From IMG/VR virus record IMGVR_UViG_3300042691_020169, positions 1 to 40,217 of that record: DNA of 40,217 nt; one strand, written 5' to 3'. The notes under the pieces were generated by a model. The model saw only the letters and a list, made by a program, of their open reading frames with translations, was not told where the DNA came from and searched no databases. The translations under genes and the position numbers were made by a program. The DNA is from a virus. Shown one piece after another: positions 1-8,284 of this stretch (position 1 is the first letter of the stretch; each line of letters starts with the position of its first letter).

Positions 1-18
1 CCCCGGGATGATGTCGAT
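1..18. repeat. Terminal 18-bp direct repeat marking contig circularity
   Basis: Bases 1-18 are identical to bases 40200-40217. A gene starting at 40027 continues in frame through the join, so the two ends are the same genomic position sequenced twice. The unit genome is about 40,199 bp. Either a circular assembly overlap of a circularly permuted genome or a very short terminal redundancy would look like this. Because the repeat lies inside a gene, the permuted (headful) explanation is more likely than a true physical end. Confidence 0.85.
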
Positions 19-1237
19 TGCGCGCATCACGTCGCTGTCTGGCGGCGACTCAGTGACGCCGATCCGCATGGACACGGCGGATACTGCACTGCCCGCGCAA
101 GTGCTGGTTCGCATCGACCCGGACACTACGACCGTAACGGACATCTTTCGTCGCATCGCCGACGCGCCCGCCTACTCGCTGACGGTCGGAAACTCGCAGT
201 TTTCGTCCCGCACCTACGGCGGCTCGATGATGAGTCACCAGAAGTCGCACTTCGCCGACATCTTCCGTGGCGGCGAAAACGTGAATGTCGAGCCGATCAT
301 TTTGCGCGAAGGCCAAGGCGTCGGGCTGTTTCAAGACCAGTACGGCACGCAGCATTCAATGCAGACGGCGGCTGTAGTGACGAACACCGCGACCGGCGCG
401 ACCTACATCTGCCGTTCTACCGACCTATCGACTGACCGCAGGCTCGGAGAGGCGACGTTCGCCATCTTCAACGGCAGCGGCTCCGGCGTGGTTCTCGCGG
501 TGCGGTTGTGGGTGCTGCCGATGGACGGCGAGGCGGTGGTGACTCCCCCGCTTCGCCTCTGCCGCATCTCCGGTCTCGCGCTCGGTGGCGACGCGGTGAC
601 GCCGATTCGGCCCGACACCAGCAAGAGCGTTCCTTCTGCACTGCAAATCGTCGGCGGTTCGTTCCAGCCTGTCATCGCGGGCGAGTGGCAAGCCGACTAC
701 TACGAGACGCACGGTGCCGCCTTTTCCCCAGTGCAGACGTGGAACAAGGCGCAGATAGACGCAGGCACCTTTAGCCGCAGCACCCGCGCGCAGGACTTCC
801 GCGCCATCGGCGAGACATCCGGCATGCGTACCGGCACGATAGACGATGACCTGATGTTCTCTGCAAGGGCCGGTGAGGGAATCATCATCAAGCCCGGTAC
901 TGGCCTCGGCCTTGTTGCAGGGCGAGATGTCGCGTCAGGCGGCACTCAGGCCGTCGGCAACACCTCGACCTTCATCAACTTCGACATCGAGGCGGTGATC
1001 CTGCACTACCCGCCGCCTGCTGGAAGCGGCACATTCCCCCCGGTCGGCGACGTCGATCAGGGCGTGCTGTACGGCCCGAACGGCAACGATTTCACCGGCA
1101 CGCTTGAGCAGCCCATCGAGGCCGACGTCAAGCTCGGCATCCAGTACGGCGCAGGCGGCACGGAGTTCACCGGCACCTACGCAGGCGGCGGTGGCGGCGG
1201 CGGATACAGCAAGTCTCGCGTGGTGAACAAGGGATAG
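2..1237 (+). CDS. Two-repeat virion (tail/appendage) protein, 3' part of a gene crossing the contig join
   Basis: This is the downstream part of a 469-residue protein that starts with ATG at 40027, crosses the end of the window and stops at 1237. The whole protein contains two copies of one domain of roughly 190 residues. Each copy carries an FAIFN segment (about residues 22 and 211) followed by a GGD(S/A)VTPIR segment (about 72-80 and 251-259). The single-domain protein at 39332-39853 is related. The C-terminus has two degenerate repeats, LYGPNGNDFTGTL and IQYGAGGTEFTGTY, then a seven-glycine run and a basic tail. Position between portal and capsid genes implies a structural role such as a head or tail appendage. 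Exact function is not recognised. Confidence 0.75.
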   Translation, partial: PGMMSIARITSLSGGDSVTPIRMDTADTALPAQVLVRIDPDTTTVTDIFRRIADAPAYSLTVGNSQFSSRTYGGSMMSHQKSHFADIFRGGENVNVEPIILREGQGVGLFQDQYGTQHSMQTAAVVTNTATGATYICRSTDLSTDRRLGEATFAIFNGSGSGVVLAVRLWVLPMDGEAVVTPPLRLCRISGLALGGDAVTPIRPDTSKSVPSALQIVGGSFQPVIAGEWQADYYETHGAAFSPVQTWNKAQIDAGTFSRSTRAQDFRAIGETSGMRTGTIDDDLMFSARAGEGIIIKPGTGLGLVAGRDVASGGTQAVGNTSTFINFDIEAVILHYPPPAGSGTFPPVGDVDQGVLYGPNGNDFTGTLEQPIEADVKLGIQYGAGGTEFTGTYAGGGGGGGYSKSRVVNKG

Positions 1238-1240
1238 AAC

Positions 1241-1600
1241 ATGCTCAAGCAATCGACCACGCGAAATCTGATGGTCTTCCTCACGGACTCGGCCGACCAC
1301 GTCACTGGGCTGACGGGCGCGACTCTGACCATCTCTTTGTCGAAGAACGGCGCGGCGTTCGGGGCAATTACCCCGACTGTGACCGAGCGCGGGAACGGCT
1401 GGTACAGTCTCTCCCTGACTCCAGCGCACACCGACACGCTGGGCGACTTCGTGCTGCGGGCAACCGCAGCCGGGGCTGACCCCATCGACCTCCGTGAGCA
1501 GGTTGTCGAGGCCGTTGCTGGTGTGAATGTCGTGCAGATGAACAGTGCAACCGTTTACGGTGATGGCTCTTCCGGCAACCTCTGGCGCGGCACTCCGTGA
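1241..1600 (+). CDS. Small conserved phage structural-module protein (119 aa)
   Basis: The ATG lies 3 bases after the previous stop. The sequence reads like a single beta-sandwich: LTISLSKNGAAF, a central RGNGWYSLSLT motif and HTDTLGDFVLRATAAGADP. This GNGWY...HTDTLGD pattern recurs in small proteins encoded in tail or baseplate modules of many phages. Those proteins have no settled function that I know of. The gene is translationally coupled to its downstream neighbour through a GTGA overlap at 1597-1600. Assignment as structural or tail-associated rests on family memory and context. Confidence 0.75.
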   Translation: MLKQSTTRNLMVFLTDSADHVTGLTGATLTISLSKNGAAFGAITPTVTERGNGWYSLSLTPAHTDTLGDFVLRATAAGADPIDLREQVVEAVAGVNVVQMNSATVYGDGSSGNLWRGTP

Positions 1601-1941
1601 GTGCATTTTCTCCATCGGGGTTTTCAACAGCGGCGTTCAGTGTTGCCGCGTTTGCCTTCCCAGAGCCTGTAGTTGAAAGCAGGTCTTCGGGCGGTTGGTG
1701 GTGGTACAGGCAGGAAGAACCAAAGAAGAAAAAAGAACCAAAGCCCGCGATTTTTGGGATTGAGGCTCCCATATTTCGTGAAAAGTCAGAAAAACAAACT
1801 TTCGTACCTGCTGAACATTTTCGCACGGTTGGTCAGCCCAAACTTGAAGTCGTAAAGCCCGTGGTGGCCGCGCCGGTCACTCTTCCCGTTAAATCAACTA
1901 GGAGACTGCGGGAGAGCGATGAACTCCTGCTTTTCTTTTGA
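1597..1941 (+). CDS. Small hypothetical phage protein (114 aa)
   Basis: The gene starts with GTG overlapping the preceding TGA. The N-terminus carries phenylalanines at regular spacing (FSPSGFSTAAFSVAAFAF), a pattern I recall from many short phage proteins in structural modules. It is followed by a Trp-rich patch (GGWWWYRQ), a Lys/Glu/Pro stretch and a basic C-terminus ending LLLFF. No enzyme motif is visible. The stop overlaps the next ATG (TGATG), so these small genes form one tightly coupled run. Function unknown. Confidence 0.65.
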   Translation: MSAFSPSGFSTAAFSVAAFAFPEPVVESRSSGGWWWYRQEEPKKKKEPKPAIFGIEAPIFREKSEKQTFVPAEHFRTVGQPKLEVVKPVVAAPVTLPVKSTRRLRESDELLLFF

Positions 1942-2330
1942 TGCCTACCTATGATTATCGATGCAGCAAGTGCGGCGGCATGGAAGAAGTTATTCAATCG
2001 ATGCGAGAGTATGGGGCGAACCCCTCTATTCCCGAGTGTTGCGGCAATGGGATGGAGCGATACTTCTCCGGCCCTATGGGGCACGCCATGCACAGCGCAC
2101 AGTTCGGAGACCGACACTATGATGGACTCAAGGCGACCGACGGCACTCCCATCGACTCCAGGTCAAAACACCGAGAGTACATGAAGCGCCACGGGCTGAC
2201 TACCACTGACGACTACAGGGAAACCTGGAAACAAGCAGAGAACGAAAGAATTAAGTTCAGAAAAGCAGAGCACCAAGACCGTCAATTGCGCGAAACTATT
2301 GCGCGAGAATTTTACGCCAGACAGCGATAG
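1941..2330 (+). CDS. FmdB-like zinc-ribbon protein
   Basis: The N-terminus MPTYDYRCSKCGG, followed by PECCGNGMER about 25 residues later, is the pattern of the FmdB family of small zinc-ribbon proteins. CxxC and CC would bind the metal. Beyond residue 45 the protein is polar and probably helical with many charged residues, longer than the bare ribbon. I chose ATG 1941, which overlaps the previous stop as TGATG. A TTG three bases earlier would add one Met. Such proteins are often found beside phage capsid genes, but their role is unclear. It may bind nucleic acid or assist assembly. Confidence 0.7.
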   Translation: MPTYDYRCSKCGGMEEVIQSMREYGANPSIPECCGNGMERYFSGPMGHAMHSAQFGDRHYDGLKATDGTPIDSRSKHREYMKRHGLTTTDDYRETWKQAENERIKFRKAEHQDRQLRETIAREFYARQR

Positions 2331-2339
2331 GAGAAGAAA

Positions 2340-3494
2340 ATGCCCCCGTTGGATGAAGAAAGCAGCATGGCCGATGACCTGCGTGCAGCAATGCAGGAGG
2401 TCGAAACTGCTGCGCCTGAACCGGAGAGCACAAGTGCCGTTAACGAAGATACCAGCTTTTCTCAGGAGCAGTCCGACGCTCGAGCGCGTGACGACCAAGG
2501 ACGGTTTGCCCCCAGAACTCCCGCAAATCCTGAAGACAGGGTTTCTCCGGTTGCGGAGCCGAAACAAGTCGCGGAACAGCCTGCAGTCGAAAAACCGGTA
2601 GAGCAGGCGCAACCCGCTGAGCAGCCGCAGGGGGCAAGGCCTCCGGTGTCGTGGACGCCCGCAGCGCGAGAAGAGTGGGCCAAAGTTCCTCTGTTGGTGC
2701 AGCAAGAAGTCATGCGGCGGGAGCGAGAGATCACGCAGACGCTGGCGCAAACCGCCGAGGCGCGTAATTTCCACGGAGAATTTACCCGCACCGTGCAGCC
2801 GTACATGCACGACATTCAAGCAGAAAACTCCACACCGATGAAAGCCGTGGAGAGTTTGCTGAATACGGCGGGGTGGCTGCGCCGGGGGAATACTCAGCAA
2901 AAAGCGAACGTCGTCGCCAACATCATCAAGACTTACGGGGTTGACATCAATGCCCTGGACGACGTTCTGGCCTCGGGGCAAATGGACGGGACGGTCTACC
3001 CGCAGAACGCGCAGGGGCGACAGTCCAACTTCGATCCGGCCATACTCAGCGCGATCGAACAGAGGTTCGCCCCCACCATGCAATTCGTCCAGTCGCTGCA
3101 AGAGCGCATGCAACAGGGCGAACAAGCCAAGGTGCAAGAACTGACCACTGCCAGTGAACAGTTCTTGAACGATCCCGCAAATGAATTCGCGTGGGATGTC
3201 AAAGACGACATGGCCGACATCCTGGACCTTGCCGCCAAACGTGGACAGCAAATGAGCTTGCAAGAAGCGTACCGGCGTGCTACTATGCTGCATCCTGAGA
3301 TCTCCAAAGTCTTGGAGACTCGCAAGCCAGTACAGGAACCGCTTTCCGAAGCGGCCATCCGGGCGAAAAAGGCCGCATCGGTCAGCTCTGCCAATTCGGG
3401 GGCACCGGTCGGCGATGATGAAGACGACGAACAGTCGGGCGATTTGCGATCAGACCTTCGGTCATCCATTCGCAAGATGGCGTCACGCAGCTAA
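2340..3494 (+). CDS. Capsid scaffolding protein (probable)
   Basis: The 384-residue protein is encoded directly before the major capsid gene, the usual scaffold position. It is hydrophilic and largely disordered or helical. It has an acidic N-terminus, a Pro/Glu/Gln-rich linker (about residues 70-105), a helical centre with WTPAAREEWAKVP, and an acidic then basic C-terminus (GDDEDDEQ, then RSSIRKMASRS) that could bind coat subunits. GGAGAAGAAA precedes the ATG. No protease motif is visible, so I infer a scaffold rather than a scaffold-protease fusion. The call rests on position and composition. Confidence 0.75.
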   Translation: MPPLDEESSMADDLRAAMQEVETAAPEPESTSAVNEDTSFSQEQSDARARDDQGRFAPRTPANPEDRVSPVAEPKQVAEQPAVEKPVEQAQPAEQPQGARPPVSWTPAAREEWAKVPLLVQQEVMRREREITQTLAQTAEARNFHGEFTRTVQPYMHDIQAENSTPMKAVESLLNTAGWLRRGNTQQKANVVANIIKTYGVDINALDDVLASGQMDGTVYPQNAQGRQSNFDPAILSAIEQRFAPTMQFVQSLQERMQQGEQAKVQELTTASEQFLNDPANEFAWDVKDDMADILDLAAKRGQQMSLQEAYRRATMLHPEISKVLETRKPVQEPLSEAAIRAKKAASVSSANSGAPVGDDEDDEQSGDLRSDLRSSIRKMASRS

Positions 3495-3520
3495 CCTTCT
3501 GAAACTACCCGGAGGCCTAC

Positions 3521-4492
3521 ATGGCATTCGCAAACGCATCGGTCAGCGACATCATCGCGACCACGATCGAAAAACGATCGAAAAAGATCCAAGACAACGT
3601 CACCAAGAACAACGGGCTGCTGACCTACCTCAAAGGTCGCGGCGGCATCCGTGAGTTCTCGGGGGGTACGCAAATTTTCGAAGAACTCTCGTTCGCCGAA
3701 AACTCGAATGCAGGCTGGTATTCGGGTTACGACATGCTTCCGGTGGCTGCGCAGGACGTCATCTCGGCGGCTGCGTTCGACATCCGGCAGGCAGCGGTGC
3801 CCGTCATCATCTCCGGCCTGGATCAACTGCGCAACAGCGGCCCCGAGCAGATGATCGACCTGATGGAAAGCCGCATGAAGGTCGCCGAATCGTCGATGGC
3901 GAACCTCATCGCGCAATCCATCTACAGCGATGGCACGGGTGCGGGAGGCAAGCAACTGATCGGCCTCGACCTCGCAGTTCCGGTCACGCCCACCACCGGC
4001 ACCTACGGCGGCATCGATCGTGCGGCGTGGCCGTTCTGGCGCAGCCAGCGGTCCAACATCGCGTCGGTCACCACCACCACGGTGCAGCCCGCCATGAATG
4101 CCATGTGGGCGAGCACCCTGCGCGGCATGGATCGTCCGGACCTGATCGTCATGGACAGCCTCTGGTGGACGCAGTACATGGGGAGCCTTCAGCCCCAGCA
4201 GCGCTTCACGGAGCCGTCCAAGGCCAACCTCGGGTTCAAGGTCGTGCAGTTCATGGACGCCGACGTGGTGCTGGACGGTGGTATCGGCGGGTTTGCCGGT
4301 GCCCGCACCTGTTACTTCCTCAACACGAAGTATGTTCACTTCCGTCCGCACAGCAAGCGGAACATGGTTCCGCTGTCGCCGAACAAGCGGTACTCCATCA
4401 ACCAGGACGCGGAAGTGCAGATCCTCGCGTTCGCAGGCAACATGACGAGCAGCGGTGCCCAATTCCAGGGCCGTCTGTCCGCCACCGCCTGA
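3521..4492 (+). CDS. Major capsid protein (HK97-fold type)
   Basis: The 323-residue protein follows a strong GGAGG ribosome site. It has the organisation expected of a coat protein of this size class: an N-terminal helix (SDIIATTIEKRSKKIQD), a loop containing GGTQIFEEL, a central helix (EQMIDLMESRMKVAESSMANLIA) and a beta-rich P-domain with PDLIVMDSLWW. The C-terminal part includes NTKYVHFRPH. The scaffold gene lies immediately upstream and a decoration-like gene downstream. No N-terminal propeptide is evident. The fold is inferred from pattern and context rather than from a structure comparison. Confidence 0.85.
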   Translation: MAFANASVSDIIATTIEKRSKKIQDNVTKNNGLLTYLKGRGGIREFSGGTQIFEELSFAENSNAGWYSGYDMLPVAAQDVISAAAFDIRQAAVPVIISGLDQLRNSGPEQMIDLMESRMKVAESSMANLIAQSIYSDGTGAGGKQLIGLDLAVPVTPTTGTYGGIDRAAWPFWRSQRSNIASVTTTTVQPAMNAMWASTLRGMDRPDLIVMDSLWWTQYMGSLQPQQRFTEPSKANLGFKVVQFMDADVVLDGGIGGFAGARTCYFLNTKYVHFRPHSKRNMVPLSPNKRYSINQDAEVQILAFAGNMTSSGAQFQGRLSATA

Positions 4493-4507
4493 TCCAGGAG
4501 AAGAAGC

Positions 4508-5251
4508 ATGTCCTACGGCTCCCTCGAAACTGTCATCAGCATCGGCAACATCTCCGACGTTACCGCTGCTCCCACCAACTTGAAAGACCTGCCCTTCCTG
4601 CCGGGACTGATGGCGCGAGCCACGGACCCCGTCTGGGGGCCGGGCGACTTCATTTTCGCCCGTGCGGGCGGCGCGATTCGTCTGTTCGGACTGTGCGTGC
4701 TGACCCCGGTGTACGACGGCACCGGCTTCACGTTCACCCAGAACATGACCGAGGTGCCGAATACCGCCAACCTCGGCCGTTCGCTGTACGTGTATCAGGG
4801 TGACACGGCGCTGACCACCGGCCAGTACGGCTGGTTCATGCGTCGGGGCGTCACCCCGGTCAACTGCCAAGCCTCCGTTGCTGCCGACACCACGTTCGGC
4901 ATCGCGGCGGCGGGTCAGGGCGGTGCCAACTCGGCGGGCAAGCAGGTCCTCGGCGGGCGCATTGTCACGGCAGGTGCCCAGACCGTCGTCAAAGCGGGCA
5001 CGGGCGTATCCGGAGACAACGTCATCCAGATTCCGAACGGTACCGCCGGATACTTCCCCGGCGGCTTCCTTTCGGGCACGGGTGTCGGTGCCTCCGCAGT
5101 GATCCAGAAAGTGTTCCCGTTCTCGCTGCAAGTGTCTGTGGTCAACAGCGCCGCCATCTCGGGCAACGTGACGCAGACGGCGAACAACGGCACCATCTTC
5201 TACAACGTGGCGGCACTGAGCGATCCGATCGCACAGGGTGCCATCACCTGA
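4508..5251 (+). CDS. Head decoration-like structural protein
   Basis: The 247-residue protein lies 16 bases after the capsid stop, behind CCAGGAGAAGAAGC. It is rich in Gly, Ala, Thr and Val with very few Lys residues, and its beta-strand-like segments are typical of a virion surface protein. Near its N-terminus DPVWGPGDFIFARA resembles the motif of a phage protein that often follows the capsid gene. The gene ends just before two hairpins, which suggests that the scaffold-capsid-decoration set is expressed at high level and transcription is then reduced. Exact role (decoration or head stabilisation) is inferred from position. Confidence 0.6.
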   Translation: MSYGSLETVISIGNISDVTAAPTNLKDLPFLPGLMARATDPVWGPGDFIFARAGGAIRLFGLCVLTPVYDGTGFTFTQNMTEVPNTANLGRSLYVYQGDTALTTGQYGWFMRRGVTPVNCQASVAADTTFGIAAAGQGGANSAGKQVLGGRIVTAGAQTVVKAGTGVSGDNVIQIPNGTAGYFPGGFLSGTGVGASAVIQKVFPFSLQVSVVNSAAISGNVTQTANNGTIFYNVAALSDPIAQGAIT

Positions 5252-5268
5252 TCACGTGATCTGACGGC

Positions 5269-5294
5269 AGGAGGGGGTTTCGCGGCCCCCTCCT
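5269..5294 (+). terminator. GC-rich hairpin after the capsid/decoration genes
   Basis: A perfect 9-bp stem (AGGAGGGGG at 5269-5277 with CCCCCTCCT at 5286-5294) encloses an 8-base loop and is followed by a short TTTA. The palindrome GATCACGTGATC at 5250-5261 lies just before it and overlaps the stop codon region. The stem is strong but the T-run is weak. It probably reduces read-through or stabilises the upstream mRNA. Confidence 0.55.
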
Positions 5295-5298
5295 TTAC

Positions 5299-5325
5299 GA
5301 AAACTGCCCGACTGGCAGTTTTCTT
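5299..5325 (+). terminator. Rho-independent-type terminator hairpin
   Basis: A 10-bp perfect stem (GAAAACTGCC at 5299-5308, GGCAGTTTTC at 5314-5323) has a 5-base loop CGACT. It is preceded by A residues and followed by TT. The A and T tracts inside the stem make it terminator-like on either strand. With the neighbouring hairpin it separates the capsid genes from the tail genes. Confidence 0.65.
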
Positions 5326-5342
5326 AAAGGAGAAAATACGAA

Positions 5343-5927
5343 ATGGAAACGGCAGACTTCGACCTCAAAGACTTCAACCCACAGCACAGCGAAGCCGACA
5401 AGGCTCTGCTCGTGCGGTTCTTCGCGCAGCCGATGAAGAACGAAGAGAAGAGCGTGGAAGAAGGTCGTCCGATTTTCGACGACACGGAAATGGTCGAGAT
5501 CCGTGTGCGTGGGCAGAAAGACAATGTCGTGCTGCGTCCCGTGCGGCAAGACGACATGCAGCGGTTTCGCGACGCGTACCGCTTTTTCCGTGAAGGAAAG
5601 ACGCTGGCGGAGAGCGGTACCCCGCTGTCGGTGTGGCCCTCCATCACCGCTTCGCAGGTGGAAGAGTTCCGATACCTCGGCTTCAACACCATCGAAGACC
5701 TCGCCAGCGCCAGCGAAGCCGTGCTGGGGCGGGTGCCCGGCCTGCATGGTCTGAAAAATCGAGCCATTGCGTTCATCGAAGCGGCCAAAGGCAATGCTCC
5801 CCTCGAGAAAATGAACAAGGAGCTCGAAGACAAGCAAAACCAGATCACGTCGATGCAGAACCAGATGGCGGAGATGCAGAAGCAGATGGCTGCACTCACG
5901 GCACAGCTCGAAAAACCGAAGAAGTAA
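5343..5927 (+). CDS. Conserved phage protein with helix-hairpin-helix-like centre and C-terminal coiled coil
   Basis: The 194-residue protein follows AAAGGAGAAAATACGAA. Residues 1-85 are acidic and mixed. Residues about 100-145 contain SQVEEFRYLGFNTIEDLAS then LGRVPGLHGLKNRAIAFIE, which resembles paired helix-hairpin-helix motifs. Residues about 150-190 are a heptad-like coiled coil with repeated NQM/KQM. The gene lies between capsid and tail-adaptor genes, so a head-completion or assembly role is plausible. No enzymatic residues are seen. Function unknown. Confidence 0.6.
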   Translation: METADFDLKDFNPQHSEADKALLVRFFAQPMKNEEKSVEEGRPIFDDTEMVEIRVRGQKDNVVLRPVRQDDMQRFRDAYRFFREGKTLAESGTPLSVWPSITASQVEEFRYLGFNTIEDLASASEAVLGRVPGLHGLKNRAIAFIEAAKGNAPLEKMNKELEDKQNQITSMQNQMAEMQKQMAALTAQLEKPKK

Positions 5928-5930
5928 CGC

Positions 5931-6656
5931 ATGCCAAACTTCGCTCGCAAGATTACGGGACAGACTGCAGTCGCGGACACTCTCCGTATTTTGGGTCTTC
6001 CCGCGACAACCTCAGCTGCGAGCAGTCAAGACAGAACTGTTCAACAGTTGTGGCAACTTGCGAGTGAAGTAGGTCAGCAGCTTATCGACATGTTCGCTTG
6101 GCAGTTTCTGATGGCTGAGTTTTCCATCACTACTGTTCCAGGCACCACGAGGTACAGTTTTCCGGAAGACTTTGACTCTTTCGTCAATGATGCTTCCTGG
6201 AACAGAACACAGCGACTTCCTGCTATAGGCTCGCTCACTGAAGTTGAGTGGCAGACACTCAAGGCTCGCAACCTTGGGGGGACTACATTCGCAATGATGT
6301 ACATCATAGCGAACGAGGCTGTAGAGTTTTATGATGTGGGCAGCACCGCTCAGCTTGTCGTGCTGCCCTACAACAGTCGCGGGTGGGTGCGGTCTGCTAC
6401 GGGTGTTTACCGAGACACACTCCAAGCAGATGACGACGTAATCTTGTACGACCCCCAGCTTTTCAAGGTTGCACTGAAGCTGGCGTGGCAGACTGCCAAA
6501 GGGTTCGACACGACAGGCACCAATTTTGAAATGGCGCGAGTGTTGGCCGCAGCCAAGGACAAAGACGCGCCCAGCAGAACGTTGTCCCTGCGGCAAGGGG
6601 CCGACGGCATTTTGTTGAATCAAATCAACATCCCCGACACGAACTACGGCTCGTGA
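5931..6656 (+). CDS. Head-tail adaptor / tail tubular protein A-like
   Basis: The 241-residue protein begins 3 bases after the previous stop. It has a helical first half (QQLWQLASEVGQQLIDMFAWQFLMAEF), a TTVPGTTRYSFPEDF turn and NDASWNRTQ. The body is beta-containing and the final helix has LKLAWQTAKGF. This arrangement matches the adaptor proteins (T7 gp11 / P22 gp4 type) that dock under the portal in podoviruses. The next gene, starting GTGA at 6653, encodes the matching nozzle protein. The pair is a hallmark of a short non-contractile tail. Family placement is from memory. Confidence 0.75.
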   Translation: MPNFARKITGQTAVADTLRILGLPATTSAASSQDRTVQQLWQLASEVGQQLIDMFAWQFLMAEFSITTVPGTTRYSFPEDFDSFVNDASWNRTQRLPAIGSLTEVEWQTLKARNLGGTTFAMMYIIANEAVEFYDVGSTAQLVVLPYNSRGWVRSATGVYRDTLQADDDVILYDPQLFKVALKLAWQTAKGFDTTGTNFEMARVLAAAKDKDAPSRTLSLRQGADGILLNQINIPDTNYGS

Positions 6657-8275
6657 AACGCACCTACCAGACCAAGACAGTTCCGGCCCCCAACGGGGGT
6701 CTCAACACACGTGACGGCATTGCGAACATGCCCCCCACGGATGCTGTGGTGCTGACTAACTGGATCCCTGATACTTATGGTGTGCGCAGTCGCAAAGGAT
6801 ACCAAGAATGGGCTACTGGATTCCCAGGGGCGGCACCAGTAAAGTCCGTCTTGGCGTACTTCGCCTCGAACACCAACTTTCCCGCAGGGGCGTTTCTCAC
6901 AATACCGACAACCATGCCGGGGGCGATGTTCGCCGCAACGGACACGGCCATTTACACGGTGACTTCGCGTACGAACTCTCCCGCTTCGGCATTGGCTTTG
7001 AGCGGAAATGTGAATGCTGGCCTGTTCAACAGTGCGATGTTGGCAAACTCAGCGGGTGCGTTTCTTCTAGCATGTAGTGAGGCCGACGGTTACTTTACAT
7101 ATGATGGGACTACGTGGTTGCGCAGGGTTGCGGGTTCAGGGCCAGGAGAAGTTCACCACGTAAACCCGAATGATCTCGTACACGTCAGCGTGTGGAAGCG
7201 ACGTGCGTGGTTTGTCGAGCGAAACTCTACCTCGGCGTGGTATCTGCCCGCTGACGCCATATCTGGCAATGCTACAGAGTTTGACTTCGGCCCTCTGTTC
7301 AAGCGTGGTGGGCATCTGGCCTTCACGGCCAATTGGACTATCGACGCAGGAGACGGCATTGACGATTATTTCGTGGCAGTCAGTTCCAATGGAGAAGTGT
7401 TGGTGTACCGGGGCACAGACCCGTCTGTTGCCGCCAACTTCGCACTCGTTGGTGTCTGGTACGTGGGGCAGGTTCCTGTCGGTCGCAGAGGATACACACA
7501 GTACGGCGGAGACCTTTTGCTGCTTTCTACCGATGGCGTCGTTCCTCTCAGTCTTGTGACTCGAGGCGGCAGCACGCTGTTGACTGTTCAAAATAAAGAG
7601 TACAGCAGCAAGATTGCCCCTACGTTGGGTTCCGCCGTTCGCGAGAGTTTTACCGCGAACGGATGGCAGCTTGCCATTGCTCCGTACGAACGCATTCTTG
7701 TGGTGAATTCTCCGTACCCGAACACCACATTTCCCACGCAGTTTGTGATGTCGCTGACCGTCAATAACTGGTGTCTGTTCCACAATGTGCCAATTATCAG
7801 CATGGGCGTCTGTGGTGGGTACCTATTCGGCGGCACTGCTTCGGGAACTCTTCTGTTGTTGTTCGCCAATGATTTAGATGCCGTTACTTACGCGGGATCG
7901 GGTGGCACGCCCGTAATCGGAGAAATCAAGCCCGCGTACAATTACTTTGAGAATCCTACGAACCTCAAGCAGTTCAAGATGGTTCGTCCGTGGTTTCTTG
8001 CATCCGAGTCTCCCGGCGTTTTCATCGACGTGGCTGTAAATTTTCAGCCTACGCCCCCCACGGGCAGCCTAACCTTCCCCGCGTCTACGTTAAGTGTGTG
8101 GAACGCTGCTGTGTGGAACTCTGCGTTTTGGGGTGGAGGATTGGCGTCACAGGCTGAGTGGGCGAGCGCCACAGGGTTGGGATTTTCTGGTTCAGCGGCT
8201 ATGTTGAGCGCATGCCCTGCATCTACGACACTCACTGCGATTGATTACCTTTTTGAGTTTGGTGGCATACTTTAA
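6653..8275 (+). CDS. Tail nozzle / stabilization protein (P22 gp10 / T7 gp12-like)
   Basis: The 540-residue protein starts with GTG overlapping the upstream stop. Its N-terminus (PAPNGGLNTRDGIANMPPTDAVVLTNWIPD) is typical of podovirus nozzle proteins. The remainder is a long series of beta segments with YFTYDGTTW, WKRRAWFVE and YGGDLLLLSTDG, consistent with a beta-propeller or barrel. It would form the distal tail tube through which DNA passes. The previous gene encodes the adaptor. I see no frame break. Confidence 0.8.
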   Translation: MKRTYQTKTVPAPNGGLNTRDGIANMPPTDAVVLTNWIPDTYGVRSRKGYQEWATGFPGAAPVKSVLAYFASNTNFPAGAFLTIPTTMPGAMFAATDTAIYTVTSRTNSPASALALSGNVNAGLFNSAMLANSAGAFLLACSEADGYFTYDGTTWLRRVAGSGPGEVHHVNPNDLVHVSVWKRRAWFVERNSTSAWYLPADAISGNATEFDFGPLFKRGGHLAFTANWTIDAGDGIDDYFVAVSSNGEVLVYRGTDPSVAANFALVGVWYVGQVPVGRRGYTQYGGDLLLLSTDGVVPLSLVTRGGSTLLTVQNKEYSSKIAPTLGSAVRESFTANGWQLAIAPYERILVVNSPYPNTTFPTQFVMSLTVNNWCLFHNVPIISMGVCGGYLFGGTASGTLLLLFANDLDAVTYAGSGGTPVIGEIKPAYNYFENPTNLKQFKMVRPWFLASESPGVFIDVAVNFQPTPPTGSLTFPASTLSVWNAAVWNSAFWGGGLASQAEWASATGLGFSGSAAMLSACPASTTLTAIDYLFEFGGIL

Positions 8276-8284
8276 GGATTTACA

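Noticed and set aside
1-18. End repeat considered as attachment-site or defined terminal repeat
   Set aside because: There is no integrase, and the repeat lies within a gene that reads through the join, so assembly overlap explains it.
2163-3293. Minus-strand frame of 376 codons opposite the scaffold gene
   Set aside because: It is Leu/Arg/His-rich shadow sequence of the scaffold gene with no domain pattern, and it overlaps two convincing plus-strand genes.
3491-5131. Long minus-strand open frame of 546 codons opposite the capsid and decoration genes
   Set aside because: It is Arg/His/Asp/Gly-rich, the usual product of reading high-GC genes on the wrong strand. It lacks a plausible ribosome site and lies over two well-supported structural genes.
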